Below, in pieces: positions 50,966 to 59,153 of a stretch of 64,000 nucleotides of DNA. The DNA comes from an uncultured Collinsella sp. (lineage in GTDB: Bacteria; Actinomycetota; Coriobacteriia; Coriobacteriales; Coriobacteriaceae), in the NCBI GenBank assembly GCA_958415525.1, contig CATYZE010000007.1, positions 1 through 64,000 of the forward strand, in the 5' to 3' direction. Position numbers and translations under genes: made by a program. How positions within the stretch are numbered: the stretch's first letter is position 1; each line of letters begins with the position of its first letter. The notes under the pieces are model-generated. The model made no database searches and had not been told where the DNA came from. It saw nothing but the letters and a program-made list of their open reading frames with translations.

Positions 50966-51943
50966 ATGTACCAGACGCGTAAGATCGGTGTGGTCGGCCA
51001 GGGCCACGTAGGAGCACATGTCGCCAACAGCCTGCTCATGCAGGGCATTGCCGATGAGCTGTACCTGTGCGATATCAACGAGGCCAAGGTGACGTCCGAG
51101 GTCCAGGACCTGCGCGACTCCCTTTCGTTTGTCCCGTACAACACCAAGATCGTCAACTGCTGCGACCACTACGAGGAGCTGGCCTGCTGCGACGTCATCG
51201 TCAACGCCGCCGGTAAGGTCGCGCTGGCCGCCGGCAACCGCGACGGCGAGCTGTTCTTTACCACCGACGCCGCCCGCTCCTTTGCCAAGCGCATCGTCGA
51301 CGCCGGCTTCGACGGCATCTTCGTGAGCATCTCCAACCCCTGCGACGTCGTGTGCACCGAGCTGTGGCACCTGACCGGCTACGATCCCAAGAAGATCATC
51401 GGCTCGGGCTGCGGTCTGGATTCCGCCCGCCTGCGCACCGAGATCTCCAAGAAGGTCGGCGTGAGCCCCAAGTCCGTCGACGCCTACATGATCGGCGAGC
51501 ACGGCTTTAGCCAGCTGGCCGCCTTTAAGGCCGCGACCATCGCCGGCAAGAGCCTCAACGAGCTTCAGGCCGAGAACCCCGACAAGTACGCCTTTGACCA
51601 CATGGAGGTCGAGGAGCTCGCACGCAAGGGCGGCTATGTGACCTACCAGGGCAAGCAATGCACCGAGTACGCCGTCGCCAACTCCGCCGCGCGCGTCTGC
51701 GCTGCCGTTCTGCACAACGAGCACGCCGTGCTTTCCGCCTCCACGCTCATGACCGGCCAGTATGGCGAGGAGGGCATCTTCACGTCCCTGCCGTGTGTGA
51801 TCGGCGCCGAGGGCGTCGAGGAGGTCTACACGCTCGACCTGTCCGAGTACGAGCTCGAGGGCTTCCACAAGAGCTGCCAGCACATCCGCGACAACATCGC
51901 CCAGCTCGACTGGTGGGATGCCGAGGCCTACGACGCAAAGTAG
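50966..51943 (+). CDS. L-2-hydroxyacid dehydrogenase, lactate/2-hydroxyisocaproate type
   Basis: 325 aa. NAD site IGVVGQGHVGAHVAN, ISNPCDVV, substrate Arg in LDSARLR (near 155) and catalytic His179 in GEHGFSQ. The active-site loop reads AAGKVALAAGNRDGELFF rather than the AGAPQKPGETR of lactate dehydrogenase, and EELARKGGYV...TEYAVANSA resembles L-2-hydroxyisocaproate dehydrogenase. It probably reduces a branched or small 2-oxoacid and regenerates NAD+. CGGAAGGA precedes the ATG, with TACAAT at 50923-50928 as the probable -10. Confidence 0.8.
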   Translation: MYQTRKIGVVGQGHVGAHVANSLLMQGIADELYLCDINEAKVTSEVQDLRDSLSFVPYNTKIVNCCDHYEELACCDVIVNAAGKVALAAGNRDGELFFTTDAARSFAKRIVDAGFDGIFVSISNPCDVVCTELWHLTGYDPKKIIGSGCGLDSARLRTEISKKVGVSPKSVDAYMIGEHGFSQLAAFKAATIAGKSLNELQAENPDKYAFDHMEVEELARKGGYVTYQGKQCTEYAVANSAARVCAAVLHNEHAVLSASTLMTGQYGEEGIFTSLPCVIGAEGVEEVYTLDLSEYELEGFHKSCQHIRDNIAQLDWWDAEAYDAK

Positions 51944-51986
51944 GCCGCTGGCTGCCGCAACCTTGCGAATCTAAGCGCGACACCAA

Positions 51987-52026
51987 GCGGGCCGCGCCGG
52001 AAATCCCCGGCGCGGCCCGCTTTTTT
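51987..52026 (+). terminator. Dehydrogenase gene terminator
   Basis: GCGGGCCGCGCCGG pairs with CCGGCGCGGCCCGC, six-base loop, TTTTTT. Confidence 0.92.
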
Positions 52027-52050
52027 GACTCACGCAGTGCCCTTGCGAAT

Positions 52051-52231
52051 CGAAGGTGAATACTTTTCCGCGAAGTGAACGAGCAAAAATGAACCCCCGA
52101 AGCATCCACGCTTTTCAGGCGCCGTTTCCTGCGGTTTCGCCGAGTTTTTCCTGCAGTTTTGGCATCAAAAAGTGTGGATGCTTCGGGGTCCAAAATAGGT
52201 CGTTCACTTCGCAGAAAAGTATTCACCTTCG
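52051..52231. repeat. 181-bp nested palindrome
   Basis: Outer 32-bp arms (52051-52082 and 52200-52231) with one mismatch, inner 21-bp arms (52095-52115 and 52168-52188) with one mismatch. The inner arms contain GCATCCACGC, the inverse of a GCGTGGATG core like that of the elements at 44854 and 56947. Confidence 0.85.
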
Positions 52232-52257
52232 TTTTTCGACAGATGGAACAGGGCGCT

Positions 52258-52905
52258 TTAATCCTCAAACCACGCGATTGCGCGAATGGGCGAGCCGTCG
52301 CAATCCTCGATTTTGAGCGGTGCGCAGCTAAACCAGAACAGATCGTCGCCGCAACAGTCCAAGTCCTTTAGATTCTCGATGTTGACGATATCGCATGCGC
52401 GGAACAACTTCTTGTGGCGCGTCAGGTTTTCGTCCGCGATGGGGTCGAGTCCAATTACATCAAAGCCGATGCCCTTGTAGCCGCCGTCGATGATCAGGTC
52501 CAACACTTCGTCGTCCAAGCAAGGATAGTCGCCAAAGTACGCCTCGGTTCCCCAGCGCTTATCCCAACCCAAGTTGAACAGCAAAAACTCGGCCTGGGTC
52601 ACCTTATCGCCATAGGGACGGAGTTGCTCCACAGTAATGGCCTCACCCTCGGCGAGCATGCGGCAATCGACAACCAATGCCCTGCCTATAAACTGGCTTG
52701 CTGGAAACGCATCGAGCGTCGTGCGGTCGGCAAACAGATGCGCCGGTGGATCCATATGCGTCCCCGTATGGGTGTACATCTGCATGAGCGTCTCTTTAAA
52801 TCCGTCGTGCTCGTAGGTACTCGCTGGCAGCAGCTTGGGTGTATCGGCTCCGGGAAATACCGGCATGTCTTCCCTAATCGTGTGAGTCAAATCAAGCACG
52901 CGCAT
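52258..52905 (-). CDS. Cyclase family protein (kynurenine formamidase-like)
   Basis: 215 aa from the ATG at 52905, preceded by GGGGA. The metal site HTGTHMDPPAH (His46, His50, Asp52, His56) is the defining cyclase/kynurenine formamidase motif, and the opening MRVLDLTHTIREDMPVFPG is typical. Members hydrolyse amide or lactone bonds of small molecules. No kynurenine pathway genes are near, so the substrate is unknown. It is downstream of a SIS-domain gene but separated by a terminator. Confidence 0.85.
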   Translation of the reverse strand: MRVLDLTHTIREDMPVFPGADTPKLLPASTYEHDGFKETLMQMYTHTGTHMDPPAHLFADRTTLDAFPASQFIGRALVVDCRMLAEGEAITVEQLRPYGDKVTQAEFLLFNLGWDKRWGTEAYFGDYPCLDDEVLDLIIDGGYKGIGFDVIGLDPIADENLTRHKKLFRACDIVNIENLKDLDCCGDDLFWFSCAPLKIEDCDGSPIRAIAWFED

Positions 52906-52936
52906 GTTCAGTCCCCATTTCTTTCTTGGCAAAGCA

Positions 52937-52970
52937 AAACGGGGCCCGCACTTGGCGGAAGCCCCGTCGT
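52937..52970 (-). terminator. Terminator of the first SIS gene
   Basis: ACGGGG and TCCGC pair with GCGG and CCCCGT on the minus strand, followed by TTTTG. Confidence 0.65.
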
Positions 52971-52990
52971 GAGAGGTTATTCCCGGTATA

Positions 52991-53959
52991 TTAGTACTGC
53001 TCGACGCCCATGTAGCGGCGGAACTCGGGGCTGTGGTCGAAGACCTTGCCGCGGGCGGCACGCAGCTCGCAGCTCATCGCGTAGAAGAAGATCGGCTCAA
53101 GGAACGAACGCACGCTGGCGGGCACCTCGCCCACGCCGTACTCGAGCGCGTCGAGCACCATGATCGTGTCGGTGTGCGTGTTGAGGAACGCAAGCGCGCG
53201 TTCCTCCATGGGGCGGCACTCGCCGGCACCGAGCTGCACAAAGTAGAACACGCCGGGCTCGGTGGCCTCGAAGGGGCCGTGGAAGTACTCACCGGAGTGG
53301 ATGTAGCAGCAGTGCTGCCACTGCATCTCCATGAGCGAGCAGATGGCCATGGCATAGGTCTGGCTAAAGTTGGGGCCGGAACCCAGGATGTAGAAGAACT
53401 CGTGCTGCTGGCAGAGCTCGGCGAAGCGGGCGCCCAGCTCGGCGTTGACCTTCTCGCGCGCAGCGGGCAGCAGCGCGTCCATCTGCTTGAGGCCGGCGTA
53501 CATGTCGGCGAGCGCCTCGTAGCCCTCCTGCTGGTCGAGCAGCTCGGCGGCGATCAGAGCGCCGATGCCCTGCGGCACCTCGGCCTGCGGCACGCCCTCG
53601 CCCCAGGGGTAGACCCAGGTAGTCCACTTGCCGTTGTCAATCTTGGAGCCCTCGCAGTCGGTCATGGCGACGACCTCGGCGCCGGCAGCCAGCGCCATCT
53701 CGCAACCGTCGACGACCTCCTGCGTATTGCCGCTATGGCTGCAGGCGATGACGAGCGACTTCTCGCCAAGGCTCTTGGGGGCCATCAGGCAGAACTCGCG
53801 TGCGGTGTAGACCGTGGAGGTAAACGTGGTGGCCTCGCGCTTGAGCAGCTCGTTGGCAGGCATCAGGTCGATCATCGAACCGCCGCAGGCGATCCAAAAG
53901 ACGTTCTCGATCTTACCCTTGCGCTCGATGATTTCCTGGACCAGATCATGTGCGTTCAT
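52991..53959 (-). CDS. SIS-domain sugar isomerase/deglycase, FrlB/GfrF-like
   Basis: 322 aa. Two SIS domains; the first has WIACGGSMIDLMPANELL and ACSHSGNTQEVVDG, the second a SGEYFHGPFEAT motif, which in FrlB-type 6-phosphate deglycases carries the catalytic Glu and His. Expected to cleave or isomerise a sugar-phosphate amine such as a fructosamine-6-phosphate. Next to a GntR/UTRA regulator gene, with two 17-bp operator copies in front (54016 and 54078). GGAGGAACATCAGC precedes the ATG. Confidence 0.8.
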   Translation of the reverse strand: MNAHDLVQEIIERKGKIENVFWIACGGSMIDLMPANELLKREATTFTSTVYTAREFCLMAPKSLGEKSLVIACSHSGNTQEVVDGCEMALAAGAEVVAMTDCEGSKIDNGKWTTWVYPWGEGVPQAEVPQGIGALIAAELLDQQEGYEALADMYAGLKQMDALLPAAREKVNAELGARFAELCQQHEFFYILGSGPNFSQTYAMAICSLMEMQWQHCCYIHSGEYFHGPFEATEPGVFYFVQLGAGECRPMEERALAFLNTHTDTIMVLDALEYGVGEVPASVRSFLEPIFFYAMSCELRAARGKVFDHSPEFRRYMGVEQY

Positions 53960-54015
53960 GCTGATGTTCCTCCTTGTGTGGCGACCTTAAGCGACAGCAG
54001 CTCGTACCTGCGGTC

Positions 54016-54032
54016 GTTCTATGTTGTCCTAT
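54016..54032. promoter_or_regulatory. Operator copy 1 of the first SIS gene
   Basis: GTTCTATGTTGTCCTAT, overlapping the TATAAAT -10 of the minus-strand promoter. On that strand it reads as two direct ATAGRAC units with period 10. Confidence 0.6.
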
Positions 54033-54077
54033 TTATACCACGCAAGCTACCGCAGGTGAAGTCATTTCAGCAAATTT

Positions 54078-54094
54078 GTTCTATGTTGTTCTAT
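54078..54094. promoter_or_regulatory. Operator copy 2 near the GntR gene end
   Basis: GTTCTATGTTGTTCTAT, one mismatch from copy 1 and 62 bp upstream of it, between the promoter and the 3' end of the GntR gene. Confidence 0.6.
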
Positions 54095-54103
54095 CTGTGG
54101 ACA

Positions 54104-54868
54104 TTAGATGTCGAACACGTAGCGCGAGCCCACGATCTTTTGGCGGCCGAGCAACAGAGGTCGCTCATCAAAATCGGTAAAGTACGCCTCCATGTAGAAG
54201 AGCGGCTCGCCAATCGGAACCTCGAGCAGCGGGGCCGCCTGAGCATCGGCAAGCGCAATCTCCACCGTGCAAGGATCGGACTTGAGCGGCGAACGACCCG
54301 AGTGCTCGGCAACGACCGCAAAGATCGAGTTGTCGGTGAGGTCCTCGTCGGCCAGTGTCTGCAGGTAGGGGTGGTCTGCCAGCACAAAGGCGTTGTTCTC
54401 GAGCATGACGGGGATGCTGTCGGCCGTACGCACGCGCTCAACCACGATAAGCTCGCAGCCGGGCTCCACGCCAAAAAACGCCGCGTCCTCGCGCGTCGCC
54501 GCGACCACCGTGCGCGACACCAGACGCGCGCCCGCCACCATATCGTTGGCTGCACAGCCCTCGGTAAAGCTCTGAACATCGCCCTTCTGGACAATCTTGC
54601 GCTTGAGCTTGGGAGCGCATACAAAGGTACCCCTCCCCTGCTGGCGGTTAAGGTACCCCGCGCGCGACAGCTCCTCGATGGCACGGCGCACGGTGATGCG
54701 CCCCACGCCGTAGGACTTCGCGAGCTCCATCTCGGAAGGAATGCGCGAGCCAGTCGGATATACGCCGCGCGCGATCTCGCCCTTCAGGTCATCCATGACC
54801 TGCTGGTACAGCGGCACGGCGGGCACGTCAGCGCGCTCGGTGCGCTCGGTTTTACTATCGGTTGCCAT
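54104..54868 (-). CDS. GntR/HutC family transcriptional regulator (first copy)
   Basis: 254 aa. An N-terminal winged helix (LYQQVMDDLKGEIARGVYP, RIPSEMELAKSYGVGRITVRRAIEEL) and a C-terminal UTRA effector domain. UTRA members of the HutC subfamily sense phosphorylated sugars or amino-sugar compounds. It starts 2 bp after recQ, so recQ and this gene are co-transcribed. The target is probably the SIS gene downstream, which has repeated operators in its promoter. Confidence 0.88.
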   Translation of the reverse strand: MATDSKTERTERADVPAVPLYQQVMDDLKGEIARGVYPTGSRIPSEMELAKSYGVGRITVRRAIEELSRAGYLNRQQGRGTFVCAPKLKRKIVQKGDVQSFTEGCAANDMVAGARLVSRTVVAATREDAAFFGVEPGCELIVVERVRTADSIPVMLENNAFVLADHPYLQTLADEDLTDNSIFAVVAEHSGRSPLKSDPCTVEIALADAQAAPLLEVPIGEPLFYMEAYFTDFDERPLLLGRQKIVGSRYVFDI

Positions 54869-54870
54869 CG

Positions 54871-56847
54871 TTATGCTCCATCCCGTGCGTGCTCGGATTC
54901 AAACTCTTCAATCGCCGCCATAAACTGCTCGCCAAAGCTGTCGGCCTTTTTCTCGCCAATACCGTTGACCTGGATAAGCTCATCGCGTGTCTGCGGGCGC
55001 AGACGGCACAAGCCGCGCAAGGCCTTGTCGGAGAAAACCATGTACGGTGCCATCTCGAGCTCGGTCGAGATCTCCTTGCGGAGGGCACGCAGGCGCTCGA
55101 ACAGCTCGGCGTCGTCGCCCACGCGCGGACGCTGATCCAGCTCGGCCTCCTCGCGCAGCAAGTCAACGGCACGACGGGCGCGCGCCGAAGCCTTGCGCTT
55201 GGACGCGCGGCGTTTAATGGTAAAGGCAAAGGCCTCGTCCTCGACCTCACCGGCACGCGGACCCAGGCCGACCACCGGATATTGGCCCTGCGAGGTGGCC
55301 AGATAGCCACGGCCGCACAGCTGCCCGATGATGTCCTTAATGCGCCCGACCGATTCGCTCGACAGCTCACCATAGCCGCGGTCCTCGTCCAAGTGCATCT
55401 GTCGAATGCGCTCGGTATTGCCGCCGTGGAGCACGTCGGCAATGAGCGACTTGCCAAAACGCATGGGGCGTGTGGCCACGTAGCGCACGGTGGCGCGGGC
55501 CATGTCGGTGACGTCCTCGACCTCGAACTGCGTGAGGCAGTTGCTGCAATTGCCGCAGCCGTCGGCCTCGTCCGCCGTGCCGCCTGTGCCGGCCGCCGCA
55601 TGCTCGGCCGCGGCCTCGTCGCCAAAGTAGCGCAGCATGTATTCGCGCAGGCAGCCGGTGGTGTTGCAGTAGCCCTCCATCTGGCTGAGCAGGCGGTAGC
55701 GGTTCTGGAGCGCCCACGCGCGCTGCTCGTCGTCGAGCGCCTCGTCGGCCGCATCGCCGCGGTCAATCAAAAAGCGGCGCATGCGAAAATCGTTGCCGTT
55801 CCACAGCAAATGGCAGCTGGCCGGATCGCCATCGCGGCCGGCGCGGCCTGCCTCCTGGTAGTAGGCCTCGATGCTCTCGGGCACGTTGTTGTGGATCACG
55901 TAGCGCACGTTGGGCTTGTCGATGCCCATGCCAAAGGCGTTGGTCGCAACCATCACCTGAATATCGTCGTCGATAAAGGCGCGCTGGCTTTGACGGCGGG
56001 CGTCGTTGCCCATGCCGGCATGGTAGCGGCCAACGCGAATGCCGCTGGGGCCCAGCGCTTCGGCGAGATCGCCTGCCAGCGCATCGACCGTCTTGCGGGT
56101 CGAGCAATACACGATGCCGCTCTCGCTCGAATGCGCGATCACGTAGTCGCGCACCCAGGCGGCCTTGGCCTTGTCACCCATCTCCTCGCAGCCAAAGTAG
56201 AGGTTCTTGCGATCGAAGCCCGTCACCACCGTCGCGGGGTTTTGCAGGCCGAGCATCTGCTGAATGTCCGTGCGCACGCGCTCGGTCGCCGTAGCGGTAA
56301 AGGCCGCCACGATGGGGCGCTGCGGCAGGGAATCGATGAACTCGCGAATCTGCAGGTAGGCGGGGCGGAAATCCTGGCCCCACTGGCTCACGCAGTGGGC
56401 CTCGTCAATGGCCACGAGCGGCGCGCCAATGCCGCCGTCCGCTGCGACCTCCTGCGCAAAGGCCAAAAAGCGCGGCTCGAGCAGGCGCTCGGGCGCCACG
56501 TACATAAGCTGGTAGCGGCCCTCGCGCGCCCGCTTGAGCACGGTATTTTGCTGGGCCGGAGTAAGGCTGGAGTTGAGATAGCTGGGTCGCGCGCCCGCCG
56601 CGAGCAGCGCACGGGTCTGGTCCTCCATAAGGGAGAGCAACGGACTCACCACAAAGGTGATGCCGGGCAGCATGAGCGCGGGCACCTGGTAGCAAATGGA
56701 CTTGCCGGCGCCTGTGGGCATAACACCCAGCGCATCGCGACCGGCAAGGATCGCATCGACCATGCGGTCCTGCCCCGGGCGAAACGAGGTGTAGCCAAAA
56801 TAGGCGCCGAGCGTGTCGAGCGCCATCTGCTGCATGCTATCGGTCAT
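54871..56847 (-). CDS. recQ: ATP-dependent DNA helicase RecQ
   Basis: 658 aa. 3'-5' helicase of recombination and replication repair. Helicase motifs: Walker A GVMPTGAGKS at 41-50, DEAH in AIDEAHCVSQWG, FTATAT, and motif VI YYQEAGRAGRDG. A zinc site follows (CNTTGCLREYMLRYF, CGNCSNC), then the winged-helix RQC domain and a C-terminal HRDC domain (ALRGLCRLRPQTRDELIQVNGIGEKK). All bacterial RecQ domains are complete. Confidence 0.96.
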   Translation of the reverse strand: MTDSMQQMALDTLGAYFGYTSFRPGQDRMVDAILAGRDALGVMPTGAGKSICYQVPALMLPGITFVVSPLLSLMEDQTRALLAAGARPSYLNSSLTPAQQNTVLKRAREGRYQLMYVAPERLLEPRFLAFAQEVAADGGIGAPLVAIDEAHCVSQWGQDFRPAYLQIREFIDSLPQRPIVAAFTATATERVRTDIQQMLGLQNPATVVTGFDRKNLYFGCEEMGDKAKAAWVRDYVIAHSSESGIVYCSTRKTVDALAGDLAEALGPSGIRVGRYHAGMGNDARRQSQRAFIDDDIQVMVATNAFGMGIDKPNVRYVIHNNVPESIEAYYQEAGRAGRDGDPASCHLLWNGNDFRMRRFLIDRGDAADEALDDEQRAWALQNRYRLLSQMEGYCNTTGCLREYMLRYFGDEAAAEHAAAGTGGTADEADGCGNCSNCLTQFEVEDVTDMARATVRYVATRPMRFGKSLIADVLHGGNTERIRQMHLDEDRGYGELSSESVGRIKDIIGQLCGRGYLATSQGQYPVVGLGPRAGEVEDEAFAFTIKRRASKRKASARARRAVDLLREEAELDQRPRVGDDAELFERLRALRKEISTELEMAPYMVFSDKALRGLCRLRPQTRDELIQVNGIGEKKADSFGEQFMAAIEEFESEHARDGA

Positions 56848-56946
56848 GGTTTCCTAACGTCCAAGTCATCTGCCGCCGATTATACGCCGCCACGCGGACC
56901 GGTGCCCCACGGTTGCCGGCCACGGGCGGCGCAATCCGAAAGGAAC

Positions 56947-57040
56947 GAGCGTGGATTTTTGGACACTTTCCGGATGAGCGTGGATAATCTCCCACTTTGG
57001 GCCCGTCACCAAGCCAAAAACGGGAGATTATCCACGCTCA
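56947..57040. repeat. GAGCGTGGAT-type palindromic element
   Basis: GAGCGTGGATTTTTGGAC at 56947-56964, followed by perfect 19-bp arms TGAGCGTGGATAATCTCCC (56975-56993) and 57022-57040 around a 28-bp loop. It shares its core with the element at 44854. Confidence 0.8.
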
Positions 57041-57113
57041 TTCTGCAGATTGCCGCTCTGGCGGGCTTGCAACGTCGACCGGTCCGCCGTTCGTCAGAAC
57101 GGCGGAACCAACC

Positions 57114-57833
57114 CTACATCACCATGACGTAGCGGCTGCCCACGTAGTACTGCTTACCCATCAGGACCGGCTCGCCATTGGGGCCGATAAAGCCGGCACG
57201 CAGGTTGAGCAGTGGATCGTGCGGAGCAATGCCCAGCTCAGCCGCCTGCTCGGCATTGGCGCGAACGGCCTCGACCGTGCGGTAGCCAACCGAGACAATC
57301 GGCGTTCCGCCAACACGCTCGACCTCGGCAAAAATGGACTTGTCCTCAAGATCGGCCGTCAACAGCTCGCGGTAGGCGTCAAACGGCACAAAGATGTTCT
57401 CCTCAAAGATGGGCTCGCCGTCGGCCGTACGCACGCGCTTGATATGCAGCAGCAGCGCATCCTTCTGCAAGCCAAAGAACTCCATCTCGTTTTGACGTGC
57501 CGGCACAATCTGGCGATCGACCACATGTGCGCCCGCCTTCATGCCATTGTCGGCACACAGCGCGGTAAACGTCTGCAGCGTCGAGGCGTGGAACTGGCGG
57601 TTGATGTGCGGCGTGGAGACAAAGGTGCCGCGGCCCTGCTGCTTAACCAGGTAGCCATCGGAGCACAGCTCCTCAACGGCGCGGCGCACCGTAATGCGGC
57701 TCACCTCGTACTGTTCGGCAAGCTCAAGTTCGGACGGAATACGCTCCTTGGGTGCATAAATACCTTTCTCGATCGCATCCTTGATCTCGTCGTAAATCTG
57801 CTGGTAAAGCGGTGCATTTTTTGGTGCAGGCAT
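57114..57833 (-). CDS. GntR/HutC family transcriptional regulator (second copy)
   Basis: 239 aa. Winged helix (LYQQIYDEIKDAIEKGIY, RIPSELELAEQYEVSRITVRRAVEEL) plus UTRA domain. Paralogue of the protein at 54104. Its promoter region carries ACGT-N5-ACGT (57871-57883), the same pattern as the PTS operon at 63684-63696, so it likely represses both itself and the PTS operon until a sugar-phosphate ligand binds. Confidence 0.88.
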   Translation of the reverse strand: MPAPKNAPLYQQIYDEIKDAIEKGIYAPKERIPSELELAEQYEVSRITVRRAVEELCSDGYLVKQQGRGTFVSTPHINRQFHASTLQTFTALCADNGMKAGAHVVDRQIVPARQNEMEFFGLQKDALLLHIKRVRTADGEPIFEENIFVPFDAYRELLTADLEDKSIFAEVERVGGTPIVSVGYRTVEAVRANAEQAAELGIAPHDPLLNLRAGFIGPNGEPVLMGKQYYVGSRYVMVM

Positions 57834-57870
57834 GTTTAATCACTCTTATCAAAATATCGAAATAACTAAT

Positions 57871-57883
57871 ACGTATATAACGT
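57871..57883. promoter_or_regulatory. ACGT-N5-ACGT operator in front of the second GntR gene
   Basis: ACGTATATAACGT, 38-50 bp upstream of the ATG in an AT-rich promoter region, followed by the TATAACGTCTT context shared with the PTS promoter. Confidence 0.6.
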
Positions 57884-57937
57884 CTTTTTATATGTTACCT
57901 CAGTTTGATAAAACGATACACCACATACAGCAAATCC

Positions 57938-58945
57938 TTACTTGCCGTCGTCCTGCTGCAGGCTGTCCTGCTCGATGAGGCGCGCCTGCCTGCAGGCCAT
58001 GCGCGCGGGCTTGTCGGGATCGGGTACGGCCGTGGGCATGGGCTCGTCAACATGACCGCCCCACCAGCCGCCCACAAAGTTGAGCGTGTGGAACACGTTG
58101 ATCACGGCGCCGGGATCAATGTCGCATACCAGCTTGATAATGTCCTGACTCTCGTAGGTCGAGACAACGGCGTGCAGCAGGTACATCTTTTCGCGACTGT
58201 ATCCGCCGATGACCTCGGCGCAGCTAATGCCGTGCTGAAAATGGTCAACATAGGCGGTCATGACTTCGTCCGCCTTGTGCGTTGTGATCTGCAGCGTCAC
58301 ACGGTCGTAGCGACGATAGAAACTGTCGATGGTCTTGGTCGAAATAAACTGGAACACGATGGAGTACGCCGCATTGTCCCAGCCAAACATAAAGCCAAAG
58401 ATCGCCAGGATAAAGCAGTTGAAACCAAAGATAACGCCCCAGATGGTCTTACCCGTGTGGTTGGAGACCCACAGCGCGATAAAGTCGGTGCCGCCGGTAG
58501 ATGCGCCGGACTTGAGCGCGATGGCAGCGCCCAGACCCGAGACCACGCCACCAAAAATGATGAGCATGATCTTGTCGCCCAAAAACGGGGCGAAATGAAA
58601 GATGTTGAGGAACAGCGATGAGAGCACAACTTGCATCATAGAGAAGATGACGAAGCGCTTGCTAATGCCGCTCCAGCATAGGAGCGCCACGGGGATGTTG
58701 AGCGCGAGCATACCGAGCGAGATGTCGATGTGAACGCCGCCGAGCGAGGTAACGCGATCGAGCAGGACCGCGACGCCGGTAAGACCGCTCGGAAGCAGGT
58801 CGGCGGGCCGAATGAACGCCTGGATCAGGAATGTCTGGAGAACGGCGGAAATGGTGACCGCCACGGCGGTGATGGCACGGCGGACGATGGTGAGGCGGCC
58901 GAGCACGAGCACGCGGTCCGTGAGCTGGTCGATGGCGTTCGCCAC
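57938..58945 (-). CDS. YitT family membrane protein
   Basis: 335 aa. Five or six helices in the N-terminal part (AVAVTISAVLQTFLIQAFI; LLPSGLTGVAVLLDR; GGVVSGLGAAIALKSGASTGGTDF, the family signature) and a cytoplasmic C-terminal DUF2179 domain (AEVIGGYSREKMYLLHAVVSTYE). The transported compound is unknown. An extra charged C-terminal tail of about 30 residues is present. Confidence 0.88.
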   Translation of the reverse strand: MANAIDQLTDRVLVLGRLTIVRRAITAVAVTISAVLQTFLIQAFIRPADLLPSGLTGVAVLLDRVTSLGGVHIDISLGMLALNIPVALLCWSGISKRFVIFSMMQVVLSSLFLNIFHFAPFLGDKIMLIIFGGVVSGLGAAIALKSGASTGGTDFIALWVSNHTGKTIWGVIFGFNCFILAIFGFMFGWDNAAYSIVFQFISTKTIDSFYRRYDRVTLQITTHKADEVMTAYVDHFQHGISCAEVIGGYSREKMYLLHAVVSTYESQDIIKLVCDIDPGAVINVFHTLNFVGGWWGGHVDEPMPTAVPDPDKPARMACRQARLIEQDSLQQDDGK

Positions 58946-59070
58946 GTAGGCTCCCTTCGAAGGCAGATGTAGTTGTGGGGCATGCCGGCGATTGTAACAT
59001 GGAGCGTGCGGAGGCGCTTCAATTCACCCTCTCTCGACAACCATCAGAAGGACCGTGAGGTCGCTCAAAA

Positions 59071-59106
59071 GAAAAACGCCGTGAAGAGAGCGATCCCTTC
59101 ACGGCG
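59071..59106 (-). terminator. Terminator of the HAD phosphatase gene
   Basis: CGCCGTGAAG pairs with CTTCACGGCG on the minus strand, ten-base loop, then TTTTTCTTTT. Confidence 0.88.
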
Positions 59107-59114
59107 AATTCGGC

Positions 59115-59153
59115 GTTTGCCCAGATAAAACCTGCCAAAATAAACCTGTCCCT
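59115..59153. repeat. 39-bp repeat, copy 2 (REP-like), at the 3' end of the HAD gene
   Basis: Identical to 49121-49159. It pairs with the following TGGCAGG and so supplies the last codons and stop of the HAD gene. Confidence 0.9.

Larger units (their letters stand above)
51944..52257. other. Convergent intergenic region with terminator and nested palindrome
   Basis: 314 bp between the dehydrogenase and the cyclase-family gene. It holds an intrinsic terminator (51987-52026) and a 181-bp nested palindrome (52051-52231); nothing else is recognised. Confidence 0.7.

Noticed and set aside
57082..57108. Terminator of the second GntR gene
   Set aside because: A good GTCCGCCGTTC/GAACGGCGGAC-type stem exists, but no T run follows on the minus strand, so termination is not supported.
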